Source: Blastocatellia bacterium
GTDB lineage: Bacteria; Acidobacteriota; Blastocatellia; Pyrinomonadales; Pyrinomonadaceae
NCBI GenBank assembly: GCA_003168335.1
Contig: PMSM01000002.1
Location: forward strand, 124,001 to 188,000
DNA length: 64,000 nucleotides
Reading direction: 5' to 3'
Below are positions 1 to 8,541 of the stretch, one piece after another. The translations under genes and the position numbers were made by a program. The notes beneath the pieces were generated by a model. That model was not told the DNA's origin. It worked only from the letters and a program-made list of their open reading frames with translations, and searched no databases. Position 1 is the first letter of the stretch, and the number at the start of each line of letters is the position of its first letter.

Positions 1-591
1 GTTCCCCAGGGCGTCCAGGGTGAGTGCCCCCGTCAACTGGGCGGAGGCCGAAAAACAATAGATCCCGGGCGTCAGCGTTAAGCCACCCAGGTCCTTACCT
101 GTCAGGTCGACAGTACACGGGGTAGCCGCAGTGTTGTTGTATGCAGTGGTCAGATCATTCTGTGCCTGCATCGCGACTGCATCGTTCGAGTGTATCGCTC
201 CTCCAGTCACGACCCCCGGAGGGAAGCCAGTGACCGCGCTGCCTGGGCTGACGCCAACGTTACCATTGACCGTAGTCGCGCCTGAATTGGTCACCGTCGA
301 GCCGCCTACGACCCCGAAGTTCTCCGCTGTGCCCAACGTTACGACGGGGGGCGAAACGGCGAGGCTCGTCCCCGAGACTGCTAGCGGCTGCATCACCGAA
401 TTCACCGAGAGCCTTCGCTCGACGGCTGTGGTTGCGCGCTCACCACTCTTGGCGCCCTTCGCCCCTGCCAACACTGCCGACAGGGCAGCCGCCACGATCA
501 GCACCAGCAACACGGACAAAAGAGTCAGCTGGCGAAGGAAAAAACGACGGCGACGATTATCCTGGCGAGACGAACAGACGAGGGAACGCAT
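1..591 (-). CDS. Ice-binding-like secreted protein (DUF3494), 3' end outside window
   Basis: The minus strand is open from an ATG at 591 to the window edge: 197 codons, C-terminus missing. The N-terminus has an Arg-rich stretch and then a hydrophobic signal or anchor (LLSVLLVLIVAAALSAVLAG). It continues into TLGTAENFGVVGGSTVTNSG, NGNVGVSPGSAVTGFPPGVV and DLTGKDLGGLTLTPGIYCF, which match the start of the DUF3494/ice-binding beta-solenoid family (recalled). Members are secreted; some bind ice, many act as adhesins or have no known role. A weak SD (GGAG) lies about 8 bases upstream. Within the array model below, the gene would be cargo of a unit whose right end is the tRNA-Glu fragment at 1165. 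The family call is firm; the function in this cell is not. Confidence 0.8.
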   Translation of the reverse strand, partial: MRSLVCSSRQDNRRRRFFLRQLTLLSVLLVLIVAAALSAVLAGAKGAKSGERATTAVERRLSVNSVMQPLAVSGTSLAVSPPVVTLGTAENFGVVGGSTVTNSGATTVNGNVGVSPGSAVTGFPPGVVTGGAIHSNDAVAMQAQNDLTTAYNNTAATPCTVDLTGKDLGGLTLTPGIYCFSASAQLTGALTLDALGN

Positions 592-816
592 AGGGCTTCT
601 CCGAGGGCGAAAAGTGCGGCGGGCACTTGTGGGCTAAAATCCGGTTTCAGGAGATGCTGTGTCAACTCTGCCGAGGAGACTAACAGCGCAAAATTGCGCG
701 CAAAAAAAAGGGGCGAGCCGTAGGTTTACTAAAATAACATCTCGCTCGGATCCGGTTAAACGACCGACGAGAGTATTCTTGACCTCTTGGGTTGTCAATA
801 TATATTTGCCCCTCTA

Positions 817-884
817 ACGCTATCTTGCGCCTCTACGCTATATTGCGCTGACGGTATACTGCGTTGGCGGTATATTGCGTCAGG
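817..884 (+). repeat. Degenerate 16-18 bp tandem repeat, four units
   Basis: Four successive units start at 817, 835, 851 and 868, each with the core (A/C)CG(C/G)TAT(A/C)(T/C)TGCG. They lie in non-coding DNA between the ice-binding-like gene and the tRNA-Glu fragment. The period is close to 1.5 helical turns and the motif is not palindromic. The region 592-1683 otherwise shows no convincing gene. The repeat could be a protein-binding array or a decayed element end. Confidence 0.45.
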
Positions 885-1022
885 GAATGGCAGCACTCCG
901 TTGGCAAATCCCTGAGTTTTGCGTCTAGACATTTAAGATTTGCAGCTGCGCGGGGAGGGTTCGATTCTAGGCAGGCAGTTTATGCGTCCTATTAAGAAGA
1001 GGTGCTGTTACTACAAACGCGC

Positions 1023-1165
1023 GTCCATTAAACGTCCAATAAGAGTTCCCGGCAGTCCTTCAAGTGCGGTAAAGTGCTACCCATGCTGCGAAGTTCCGTT
1101 GAATTACAATTGGTCCCTTCTCTTTCACGGCGGCGACACGGGTTCGACTCCCGTACGGGACGCCA
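1023..1165 (+). repeat. att-like site A: 11-bp tandem repeats plus tRNA-Glu(TTC) 3' fragment
   Basis: Bases 1119-1165 match the 3' half of a bacterial tRNA-Glu: anticodon loop CTTTCAC with TTC at 1124-1126, a GGCGG stem side, a T arm with GGTTCGA, acceptor ACGGGAC, G, CCA. The 5' half is not a usable tRNA: the D arm and the 5' anticodon stem are wrong, although GTTCCGT at 1093 can still pair with the acceptor strand. Two 11-bp direct repeats (GTCCATTAAAC, GTCCAATAAGA) lie at 1023 and 1034. The whole ~145-bp block recurs imperfectly at 4404-4540. I read it as the right attachment end of an integrated element. Confidence 0.7.
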
Positions 1166-1683
1166 ACATTCTTCAGCATTTTTGAGATCGGCGTGGATAT
1201 CTCGCGGCTGGCGCGTTTCTTAATGGACTCTTGTGGGCCAACGTAGACCTGGATACGGTGAGAAACGTGCTCACAACCTTGTTCTGCGCGTTCCGTTTTC
1301 GTGCTTAACAACTTGCGCGCCGTCATCCTAAGATCGCAACGGCAAAGCCGTCATGGAATGGCTTCAAGCTTTGTTGATTCAATTCTTGGTTAAGTCCAAA
1401 CGCTCACTTTTGATCCCCAAACGTTTATGAGCTGTCGGAGGATCGTTGAGATGAGATCGCGCCAAAACTGTACAAATACCCTCCTGTCTCAGCTTTAGTA
1501 GCTCCCACTATCTCCGATGTAGTTCTTGAACTTTCGCCCGTCGTGATCTTAGCAACACAACTTAGATCACGACCCTTTCGCCTTGGTATAGCGCGCCCAA
1601 AGTAATAGGACTAGAATGAGGCGCTATATCCGTCGGCGGCTACCGTTCTCAATGGCACGTTTAGCAGTGCCCGAGAGGTAATC

Positions 1684-4329
1684 ATCCCCTCCTCCGGAAC
1701 GAAACTCGGTCGTTACGAAATCCTCGCGCAACTTGGCGCGGGCGGGATGGGCGAGGTGTATCGCGCGCGCGATGAGAAGTTGAATCGCGACGTGGCAATC
1801 AAAATATTGCCGGAAGCCTTTGCGCAGGATCCCGATCGGCTCGCCCGGTTCAAACGCGAAGCGCAAGTGCTGGCCTCTCTGAATCATCCAAACATTGCTT
1901 CAATATATGGACTCGAAGAGTCGCACGGCTTTATGGCATTGGCGATGGAACTGGTTGAAGGCCCAACCCTCGCCGATCGGATCACTGCTGGCCCCATTCC
2001 TCTCGACGAAACTTTGATAATCGCCCGGCAAATCGCCGCGGCGCTCGAAGCCGCCCATGAGCGCGGCATCATCCATCGCGATATCAAACCAGCGAACATA
2101 AAAGTCACTGACGATGCGACAGTCAAAGTTCTCGACTTCGGACTCGCCAAGGTTTTTGCCGACGAAACACCCGAATCTAATCTCTCTCATTCGCCCACTC
2201 TCATTAAAGGCACACAGGCTGGAATGATTCTCGGCACTGCCGCTTACATGAGTCCCGAGCAAGCGAAGGGCAAGGCCGTGGACAAACGATCTGACGTCTG
2301 GTCGTTCGGCTGTGTGCTGTTTGAAATGCTGACGGGCAAGCAGAGTTTCAGTGGTGAGACGTTAACCGACATTCTGGCGGCGGTGGTTCGCGCTGAACCT
2401 GATTGGAATGTTCTACCGGCTTCCACGCCGGAAGCTATACGACGTTTGCTGCGTCGTTGTCTTACCAAAGACCCAAAGCAGAGACTGCGCGATATTGGTG
2501 AAGCTCGAATCACGATTGAGAATTTTCAGTCGGGCAGGCCCGAAGAAATCACAACTGAACTTAACAAGCCACCGCCGCTTAAGAAGACTGTAGTATGGAT
2601 TGCCGGTATCGCATTGGCCTTCGTTCTCGGCGGCTTAGGCATGTGGTTGCAACGCCCGGTCAGTTCCGAAATGCCGCTGCGCAAAACGGAACTTCAGATT
2701 CCCGGGTTGGACCTCAGCATCTACTGCCCGTACAGCATTTCGCCCAATGCCAAGAGCATCGCCTATGTTAGTAACCACCGGCTTTGGATACGCGATTTGG
2801 ATCGACTCGACCCTCGCGAAGTTCCAAACACCGAAGATGCCACACACCCCTTCTGGTCCCCTGATAGCGCTTACGTCGGATATGTGATCGGAAAAAAGAT
2901 ATGGAAGGTGTCCAGCGCCGGCGCCGGAACTACGGCCATAACTGATCTGCCAGACGCATTCACGGCTGCCGGAGCCGCGAGCTGGCGGGCTGACGAGACC
3001 ATCATATTCACCACGGGAGGCAGTGGATTGATGCAGGTTCCGGCCCAAGGCGGAGACCCAACACCGCTCCTCAATGTCGGAGCGGATGAAGATGACTTTC
3101 ACGACGTCTCAGTTCTGCCGGATGGTCGCGGGGTGCTTTTCGCTGTGCATCGCTCGGTCCAGGGTGCCGACACCCTTGCTCTGTTCGACGGTAAGTCTCG
3201 CAAGAACCTACTTCAACTCGACGGTCAAATTATTGCCCACCCGGTCTATTCGCGAACCGGGCACATCTTATTCCAGCGCCGGCGGTCCAATCAGGGAATC
3301 TGGGCGCTCCCGTTTTCGCTTACCCGTCTGGAAGTAACCGGAGAACCATTTCTAGTCGTTCCGGGCGCGGGTCCGCCCAGAGTCGCTGATGATGGAACGC
3401 TACTCTTCGCCCTTGACAATGTGAATGCGCCCACCAGATTGGTATGGATGGATCGCGCGGGGAAGATTGTGAATAACATTCAGCCCGATCCCTTACCTTT
3501 TCAGTTGCCTTCTCTCCGACTGTCACCGGATGAAAAGCGGTTGGTCCAGGCAACTCGCGAATCAGGAAAGACAGACTATTGGATTGTGGACCTGGCGCGC
3601 GGCACCCGCACCAAGTTGATGTTCGAGAATTCCGCGCGCGGATGGTTCTGCGGATGGACCCCGGACGGCAAAAACATTCTGTACTCATCGCGGGATGCGC
3701 CCGTTCGCACAATAATGTTGAAAGCCGCTGATGGTAGTGGCGACGCTAAGGAACTTCTCAAAGGGTTGGAGGCATCGTTTTCTCAGGACGGGAAGTTCAT
3801 TGTTTATGGCACTCCGGATCCGGCACGAGGACAACAGGGGTGGGACCTGTGGTACGTCGGAACCGAACCCGGAGCGAAACCTCAGCCGTTTCTGGTGACG
3901 CCTAAAGATGAAAGGTATGCGGAGTTTTCGCCTGATGGCAACTATGTGGCTTACGCCTCAAATGAATCCGGGCGCTACGAGGTTTATGTGAAGCGCTTTC
4001 CCAACGGCGAAGTGTCGAGGCTCTCCATCGATGGCGGATCCATGCCGCGCTGGAGTCGCCGCGGTGACGAACTATTTTATGCTTCCGGCAACGACATCAT
4101 GGCCGTGCACGTGCAAACGAGGCCATCACTGGTACTGGGCCAACCGCAAAAGCTCCTCTCGCGACGTCCGGTCGCCGCGGATCGGAGTGAAGGCTTTTAC
4201 GATTCCTATGATGTCTCGGCTGACGGCCAGCGTTTCGTTATGCTGCAAAGCGATGAACAACAGACCACGAGTCAAAAGCTGACAATCATTCAAAACTGGT
4301 TTGCAGAATTCAGGGACAGACAGAAATAG
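1684..4329 (+). CDS. Ser/Thr protein kinase with TolB-like beta-propeller; non-canonical start
   Basis: Hanks-type kinase followed by an extracytoplasmic WD40/TolB-like propeller, a common Acidobacteriota architecture. Visible motifs are the Gly-rich loop LGAGGMGEV, VAIK lysine, HRDIKPANIK catalytic loop, DFGLAK and SPEQAKG. One TM helix (VVWIAGIALAFVLGGLGMWL) separates the kinase from about 560 residues of propeller repeats (SPDSAYVGY, SPDEKRL, SPDGNYVAYAS). The first ATG (1747) lies inside the Gly-rich loop and would delete its start. The frame is open upstream (GTKLGRYEIL) back to a stop at 1612, but has no ATG, GTG or TTG. An AUC at 1684, 5 bases after AGAGG, is the best-placed start. The gene is therefore either AUC-started, start-damaged or a pseudogene. 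It sits alone between two tRNA-Glu fragment repeats. Confidence 0.8.
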   Translation: MPSSGTKLGRYEILAQLGAGGMGEVYRARDEKLNRDVAIKILPEAFAQDPDRLARFKREAQVLASLNHPNIASIYGLEESHGFMALAMELVEGPTLADRITAGPIPLDETLIIARQIAAALEAAHERGIIHRDIKPANIKVTDDATVKVLDFGLAKVFADETPESNLSHSPTLIKGTQAGMILGTAAYMSPEQAKGKAVDKRSDVWSFGCVLFEMLTGKQSFSGETLTDILAAVVRAEPDWNVLPASTPEAIRRLLRRCLTKDPKQRLRDIGEARITIENFQSGRPEEITTELNKPPPLKKTVVWIAGIALAFVLGGLGMWLQRPVSSEMPLRKTELQIPGLDLSIYCPYSISPNAKSIAYVSNHRLWIRDLDRLDPREVPNTEDATHPFWSPDSAYVGYVIGKKIWKVSSAGAGTTAITDLPDAFTAAGAASWRADETIIFTTGGSGLMQVPAQGGDPTPLLNVGADEDDFHDVSVLPDGRGVLFAVHRSVQGADTLALFDGKSRKNLLQLDGQIIAHPVYSRTGHILFQRRRSNQGIWALPFSLTRLEVTGEPFLVVPGAGPPRVADDGTLLFALDNVNAPTRLVWMDRAGKIVNNIQPDPLPFQLPSLRLSPDEKRLVQATRESGKTDYWIVDLARGTRTKLMFENSARGWFCGWTPDGKNILYSSRDAPVRTIMLKAADGSGDAKELLKGLEASFSQDGKFIVYGTPDPARGQQGWDLWYVGTEPGAKPQPFLVTPKDERYAEFSPDGNYVAYASNESGRYEVYVKRFPNGEVSRLSIDGGSMPRWSRRGDELFYASGNDIMAVHVQTRPSLVLGQPQKLLSRRPVAADRSEGFYDSYDVSADGQRFVMLQSDEQQTTSQKLTIIQNWFAEFRDRQK

Positions 4330-4403
4330 CAAAGAGCCATTCTTTTAGTATCGCTCATGGTACATAACTAACCGCCGAAGACGATCCACAGCCAGGACCA
4401 CGC

Positions 4404-4540
4404 GAGTCCACTAAGAGTCCAATAAGCGTACGCGTGAGTCCTTCAGATACGGTAGAGTGCTATCCATGCCGCTAAGTTCCGTTGAATTATAATAGGTCGC
4501 TTCTCTTTCACGGCGGTAACATGGGTTCGATTCTCGTCTT
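4404..4540 (+). repeat. att-like site B: 11-bp tandem repeats plus decayed tRNA-Glu 3' fragment
   Basis: Imperfect copy of the block at 1023-1165. Two nearly identical 11-bp repeats, GAGTCCACTAA at 4404 and GAGTCCAATAA at 4415, are followed by a region aligned with site A and then a tRNA-Glu anticodon loop (TTC at 4507-4509), variable region and T arm. The acceptor strand is degraded (GTCTTGACT in place of ACGGGAC). Together with site A it brackets the kinase gene in the same orientation. The flank 4541-4811 shows no convincing gene. Confidence 0.6.
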
Positions 4541-4811
4541 GACTCGGCATTATTTTGACTACACCAAATGTGTGTCCGCTCAACCCGGCGGGGGAAACAT
4601 GGGACAGGAATACGCGCGTATACAACGAAGCAGGATCATGCAGATTCACTCTGTGCGACCGCAACCCGTAATAAAACTGACTAGTTACAAATTGGAAGGA
4701 ATTGGATCAACGGGTAGACCTGCATTCATAATCCCCAAGGTCGCAAACGGGAACGCTACTGACCGACCACACAAGATTTGAATCGTTGATGAATGGCTCA
4801 GAGAATTTGTT

Positions 4812-4984
4812 GTAAACTTGCTGTAATCTTCTGTGCGCTATATGCGCTCACGTGCTTTGTGTTCTGCTCAAACGACTGTTTTTCCGCGAAAATGCTGGTT
4901 GTTCGTTTGGAAGCGTTGTATGCAGCGGCTGAAATAGTCTTCATAACTCCAAGGTCGTCGGTTCGAGTCCGAACCCCGCTACCA
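4812..4984 (+). repeat. att-like site C: 11-bp repeats plus tRNA-Met-like 3' fragment
   Basis: Bases 4938-4984 resemble the 3' half of an initiator/Met tRNA: TTCATAA anticodon loop (CAT at 4942-4944), variable AGGTC, T arm CGG-TTCGAGT-CCG, an acceptor-like CCCCGCT, A and CCA. No matching 5' half lies upstream. Two 11-bp units sharing TGTAA-CTT begin at 4812 and 4823. A better-preserved fragment of the same type is at 6218-6271, so the TPR gene at 5250 lies between two like-oriented tRNA-Met-like ends. The repeats are weaker here (8 of 11) than at the other sites. Confidence 0.5.
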
Positions 4985-5249
4985 ATAAAATCAGCTAGCG
5001 CGCCGAATCATCCCTGCTGACCGCGTAGTGAGTCAGATTTTCCTCTTACCGCAATGCTAACGTTCCCCCTGTCTCCGTAGGTGCGCGTATTAGGCGCTGA
5101 TCTTGATTAGTGATAATCTCGCTTCAAACAAGGCGCGGCCCTCACGCAATACTTAGCATTGCACCGGAAAACCGTCGCGGTGATGTAAGCCGTGACGAAG
5201 GCGCGCGATTCTTCGGGCGGAGCAATGTTAGCGACCAAAGGAGTCCTGA

Positions 5250-5936
5250 ATGAAACGAGTCACATTTCTTATACTTTTTGTTTTGTTTGTTGTGGTTTGG
5301 CCGGTTCGGAGCCAAACGCCCAGCACGGCTGTGGACTACTTCAATCGTGGCGCCGAGCGACAGAAGGCTGGCGATCTTGATGGAGCGATCGCGAACTACA
5401 ACAAAGCCATCGAAATTGATCCGCGGTACGCGGCGGCTTACAACAATCGTGGCGGTGAACGGCAGGCTAAGGGCGATCATGATGGAGCGATCGCCGACTA
5501 TACCAAAGCCATCGAAATCAATCCGCGTTTCGCACTGGCTTACTACAATCGCGGCGATGCGCTTAAGGCTAAAGGCGATCTTGAGGGAACGATTTCCGAC
5601 TACAACAAGTACATCGAGCTCGAACCACGTGACCCGGATGGTTACAATGCGCTTGCCTGGCTGTTGGCAACTTCTAACCGTGAAGCGATTCGCGATGGGA
5701 AGAAGGCTGTCGAATATGCGCGCAAGGTTGCCGAACTAACGAAATGGGAAGACGCAAACGTATTGGACACCCTAGCCGTTGCGTACGCGGAAGAAGGCAA
5801 CTTCGATGAAGCGATTAAGTGGGAGAACAAAGCTTTGTCGTTCCCGGAATTTGCCAAGACCAGCGGCGACGAGGCGCGCAAGCATCTGCAACTTTATGCC
5901 GAAAGAAAACCGTATCACGAACCACAACCGAAATAG
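5250..5936 (+). CDS. Secreted TPR-repeat protein
   Basis: 228 residues. An N-terminal signal peptide (KRVTFLILFVLFVVVWPVRSQ) is followed by three clear TPR units of 34 residues at about 32-133, each with the pattern A-x-x-N-R-G and GDLDGAIANYNKAIEIDP-like helices, then two degenerate units. TPR proteins are protein-interaction scaffolds; no partner can be named. The start is well supported by AAAGGAG 8 bases upstream of the ATG. The gene stands alone between two tRNA-Met-like 3' fragments. Downstream, at about 5979-6058, another frame carries QIDPDYKAALQKHINEITQ and a stop, which looks like the leftover end of a different gene. Confidence 0.85.
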   Translation: MKRVTFLILFVLFVVVWPVRSQTPSTAVDYFNRGAERQKAGDLDGAIANYNKAIEIDPRYAAAYNNRGGERQAKGDHDGAIADYTKAIEINPRFALAYYNRGDALKAKGDLEGTISDYNKYIELEPRDPDGYNALAWLLATSNREAIRDGKKAVEYARKVAELTKWEDANVLDTLAVAYAEEGNFDEAIKWENKALSFPEFAKTSGDEARKHLQLYAERKPYHEPQPK

Positions 5937-6083
5937 TTTGCTCCGTGATCATCGCCTCCGTCGCCATACTAAGACAGATTGACCCCGACTATAAGGCAGC
6001 ATTGCAAAAACATATCAATGAGATAACGCAGGCCCGCAAAGCTACGCCGAAGCCATAAACTGCGCCCCTCAGACTGAAATCCC

Positions 6084-6335
6084 TGTGACGGTATTGTGAC
6101 CGGAATTTAGATAGAAGCACCTACACTGCGTATAGCTCCATATAGATTCGTATAAAACCCCCTGAAAAACCACTGTAGCTGCAACCTTTTAGTTTTGTTT
6201 GACTTACCTATTCAGGCGGGTTGGGTTTCATAACCCCAAGGTCGGCAGTTCGATCCTGCCCCCCGCTACCACTTTCGTCCGCGCATTCAAATCGACGCTT
6301 CGCCGCGTGTGACTGTAGTAAAAACTGTAGTAAGT
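6084..6335 (+). repeat. att-like site D: arm-type repeats around tRNA-Met-like 3' fragment
   Basis: The fragment 6218-6271 has a Met-type anticodon arm (CAT at 6229-6231 with GGGTT/AACCC sides), T arm GGCAG-TTCGATC-CTGCC, acceptor CCCCGCT, A and CCA. The expected 5' partner AGCGGGG is absent, so it is not a functional tRNA. Upstream lie 11-bp tandem units TGTGACGGTAT (6084) and TGTGACCGGAA (6095). ACTGTAG occurs at 6172 upstream and as ACTGTAGTAA at 6312 and 6324 downstream. Inverted or direct short repeats on both sides of a core are typical of tyrosine recombinase att sites. Confidence 0.55.
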
Positions 6336-6496
6336 ACCTGCATTCACTGCAGAACAAGGAAGAACATAAGAAAAGTTAAATGATTGTCCATGTACCTACT
6401 TAATGGCCTCCTCATTGGCGTCGATAGCGCCGACGCACAGTTTCAACGAGCCAATATAGCGGGGAATGCGCAATCCTCACCCACTTCGAGTCGATC

Positions 6497-6652
6497 TCAA
6501 TTGTTAACAGTTTGGCTCGGTGATGACGACGACAAATGTCGGCGCTCGCTCGGCGGGTTGCCGCCCGTTAGGCTGAGCTTCGTGTCGATTTCGCAGCCGA
6601 GGAACAGAGCAACAAGGCCGAGGAGAAGGACTGTGGGAATTGGGCGCGTCAT
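6497..6652 (-). pseudogene. Short lipoprotein, probably a truncated gene remnant
   Basis: ATG at 6652 opens a 51-residue frame: MTRPIPTVLLLGLVALFLGC is a lipoprotein signal with a LFLGC lipobox, followed by EIDTKLSLTGGNPPS. That start, a GC lipobox followed by DTKLSLxGGNPP, resembles a small lipoprotein family I associate with Acidobacteriota. After NPPS the frame turns into ERRHLSSSSPSQTVNN and stops. A longer frame continues in another register to 6504, suggesting a frameshift and loss of the 3' part. It is either a real 51-residue lipoprotein or a remnant; I favour the remnant. Confidence 0.5.
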
Positions 6653-6810
6653 CGGTCGTTAATAAAGCAATCGAACGGTTGAGTTGACGCGGCGGCGCGA
6701 GTTCAATCAAGCATCGCCGGACGAATCAAGTTACGAAACACGCTCCCGCCGCTCGCGTCCCAACGAGTTAATTGGGCCGCGCCTGGAGGGCACAAGTTTA
6801 GTAACCCACG

Positions 6811-7335
6811 TCATCCTGCACCAGAAATACGTTGAGTCAGCATCCTTGCGATACTCCCAATGCGAAGCCGTTTATGCAGCATGAGGTAACGCCAATCGTA
6901 ACGACTGTCATACATGAGTTGGTAGTAGTAATAATTGATTTGCTCCAAGACGGCTCCCAATAGGATTAGCGTCCCCAGCCCAACATCCGCTTGGCCGAGG
7001 CGTCTACCTGCCAGGAGCCACCCGACCAATACGACAAGTGGGAAACCCACAATCAACACCCAGTTGAGATGCTTGAACCAGCGAAACCGAAGGACAACTT
7101 CCGGTGGCAGCGCCCGATGCTCTTGGGCCAAGAGGCGCAATTTCCACCGCCAAAAGACCACCGCCTGCGCCAAAATCCACGCGACGATGCCCACACTATA
7201 GGCTCGATCGATCCAATTCACCCAGTGGCCTTCCCGCACTGCGGCCGTTATCAACAAAATGATAAAGATGGTCGCCGAGACGGCTTCTCCTGTCCACAGG
7301 TAGCGGTATCGTCTTGCCAGGGTTAACGTGTCCAT
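6811..7335 (-). CDS. Four-helix integral membrane protein, function unknown
   Basis: 174 residues with four predicted TM segments: VSATIFIILLITAAV, AYSVGIVAWILAQAVVFW, LNWVLIVGFPLVVLVGWLLA and VGLGTLILLGAVLEQINYYYY. Basic loops (KLRLLAQEHR, HKRLRIG) suggest cytoplasmic ends. I do not recognise the family. Hydropathy and regular length argue for a real gene. It is transcribed toward the short lipoprotein remnant and has no obvious partner; 7336-7602 shows nothing further. Confidence 0.7.
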   Translation of the reverse strand: MDTLTLARRYRYLWTGEAVSATIFIILLITAAVREGHWVNWIDRAYSVGIVAWILAQAVVFWRWKLRLLAQEHRALPPEVVLRFRWFKHLNWVLIVGFPLVVLVGWLLAGRRLGQADVGLGTLILLGAVLEQINYYYYQLMYDSRYDWRYLMLHKRLRIGSIARMLTQRISGAG

Positions 7336-7602
7336 TCCGTAAGGATCGAGGGTCTTGCTCGCAGCCTTTCGCTAACTCCCGATCAAATGCAACGCTTCGT
7401 CATGGCGCCTCCATGTCTCTATCAACGGCCCAACGTTTGAGACATGTATGTTGAATGTCAGGTCGAGTCTCTAGAGGAGCAAAATCGACGGTGAACAGTT
7501 CATTCTCACCTCGCGGCGTCTGGTGCCTTGCTTCTATTCCAATCTGAAACGGAAGTCAACAGGCTTTGGCGGCATAGATCTGGCGGCACGGGCGCCCCTT
7601 GT

Positions 7603-8541
7603 TTATCCTTGAGCCTTTCTTGCTCTTCGATTGAGCCACCTAATCTCTGCCTGCAGTTTCTTCGCTTTCAATTTTCCCAGCCGATGACTATTGAGCTGGC
7701 GCAGAGTCCGCTGAAAGAGTCGGGCGAAGTGATCGAACATCTCTGTAGCCGTTCGAAGCGCCTGCTCCTCGCTCACCCATGGAACTATCCACTTGCCATC
7801 ATCAAACCGCCGGCGGTGTGCTTCATCGGATCGGTAGCCGTTCCACTCCACAAATTCTTTGGATTCTCGCCGCGGAGAGGTCATCGTTCGCTTAACCGAC
7901 ATTTCCGCCCAATAGTTCTGCATGAAGAACGACATCGCCAGAAGATCGATCAGCGCAAACTCAATTCCGCCGTCGGGTTTGTATTCGACGATGAATGAAT
8001 CACGAGTTGCCAGGAATTGGGCACGCAACCACACCGAGCCTAGCCAATCGGAAGATTTGAAGACCTCGGCTGCCATATGACCCGAGCAAAAGTCTCTTTG
8101 CGACTCGTGTTTAGCAAGCTCAAAATAGCGCTCCGCTTCCTCGGGCGAGCACTCCCACAACCTGCTCAAATCATTGAAGCTCACAGAGTCAAAGTCGCGC
8201 TTCAGCAAATCCTCCATCAGTTCGATGGCACCTTTTTGGTCATACCGAACTGACGCTTCCTTACAAGCGTCTTCCAAGGACAGCTTACCGCCTGGGTCGG
8301 ACATCAAATATCCAACGTAACGGCGAAACTCTTTCCGGAAGACACGCAGAAGGGAACCGCGCTCGAACTCGGCATAGCCGGCAGATTCGTAATTGACCGT
8401 GATCCTGTTGACCGCCTTCTCTGCTTGATCAAGACAAGGAGTCAAAGGAGGAGGAGGAAACCCTACGAGTTTTAGTGGCGCTTTCTCTTGCTCGATCTGA
8501 GGTTCCGCAGGCAGCTTGGTTTTGGTCGCTTGGCGTCTCAT
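7603..8541 (-). CDS. Hypothetical protein, second gene of a DUF6788-like pair
   Basis: 312 residues, soluble, mostly helical, rich in charged residues. The C-terminus is strongly basic (KAKKLQAEIRWLNRRARKAQG), suggesting nucleic-acid contact. I see no known catalytic motif. Its start overlaps the stop of the upstream gene by four bases (8538-8541, ATGA), so the two are translationally coupled. The pair sits left of the primase/helicase module, separated from it by a terminator, and may be independent cargo. Confidence 0.7.
   Translation of the reverse strand: MRRQATKTKLPAEPQIEQEKAPLKLVGFPPPPLTPCLDQAEKAVNRITVNYESAGYAEFERGSLLRVFRKEFRRYVGYLMSDPGGKLSLEDACKEASVRYDQKGAIELMEDLLKRDFDSVSFNDLSRLWECSPEEAERYFELAKHESQRDFCSGHMAAEVFKSSDWLGSVWLRAQFLATRDSFIVEYKPDGGIEFALIDLLAMSFFMQNYWAEMSVKRTMTSPRRESKEFVEWNGYRSDEAHRRRFDDGKWIVPWVSEEQALRTATEMFDHFARLFQRTLRQLNSHRLGKLKAKKLQAEIRWLNRRARKAQG

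Noticed and set aside
131-637. 168-codon + strand frame at the left edge
   Set aside because: It is antisense to the ice-binding-like gene, whose signal peptide and family motifs are clear on the minus strand.
1119-1165. Functional tRNA-Glu
   Set aside because: The acceptor can pair with GTTCCGT at 1093, but the D arm and the 5' anticodon stem do not form, and the length to the anticodon is about 3 bases short.
940-1185. 81-codon + strand frame over the tRNA-Glu fragment
   Set aside because: It translates the repeat block and tRNA fragment; no protein features, and overlapping frames on both strands are equally open.
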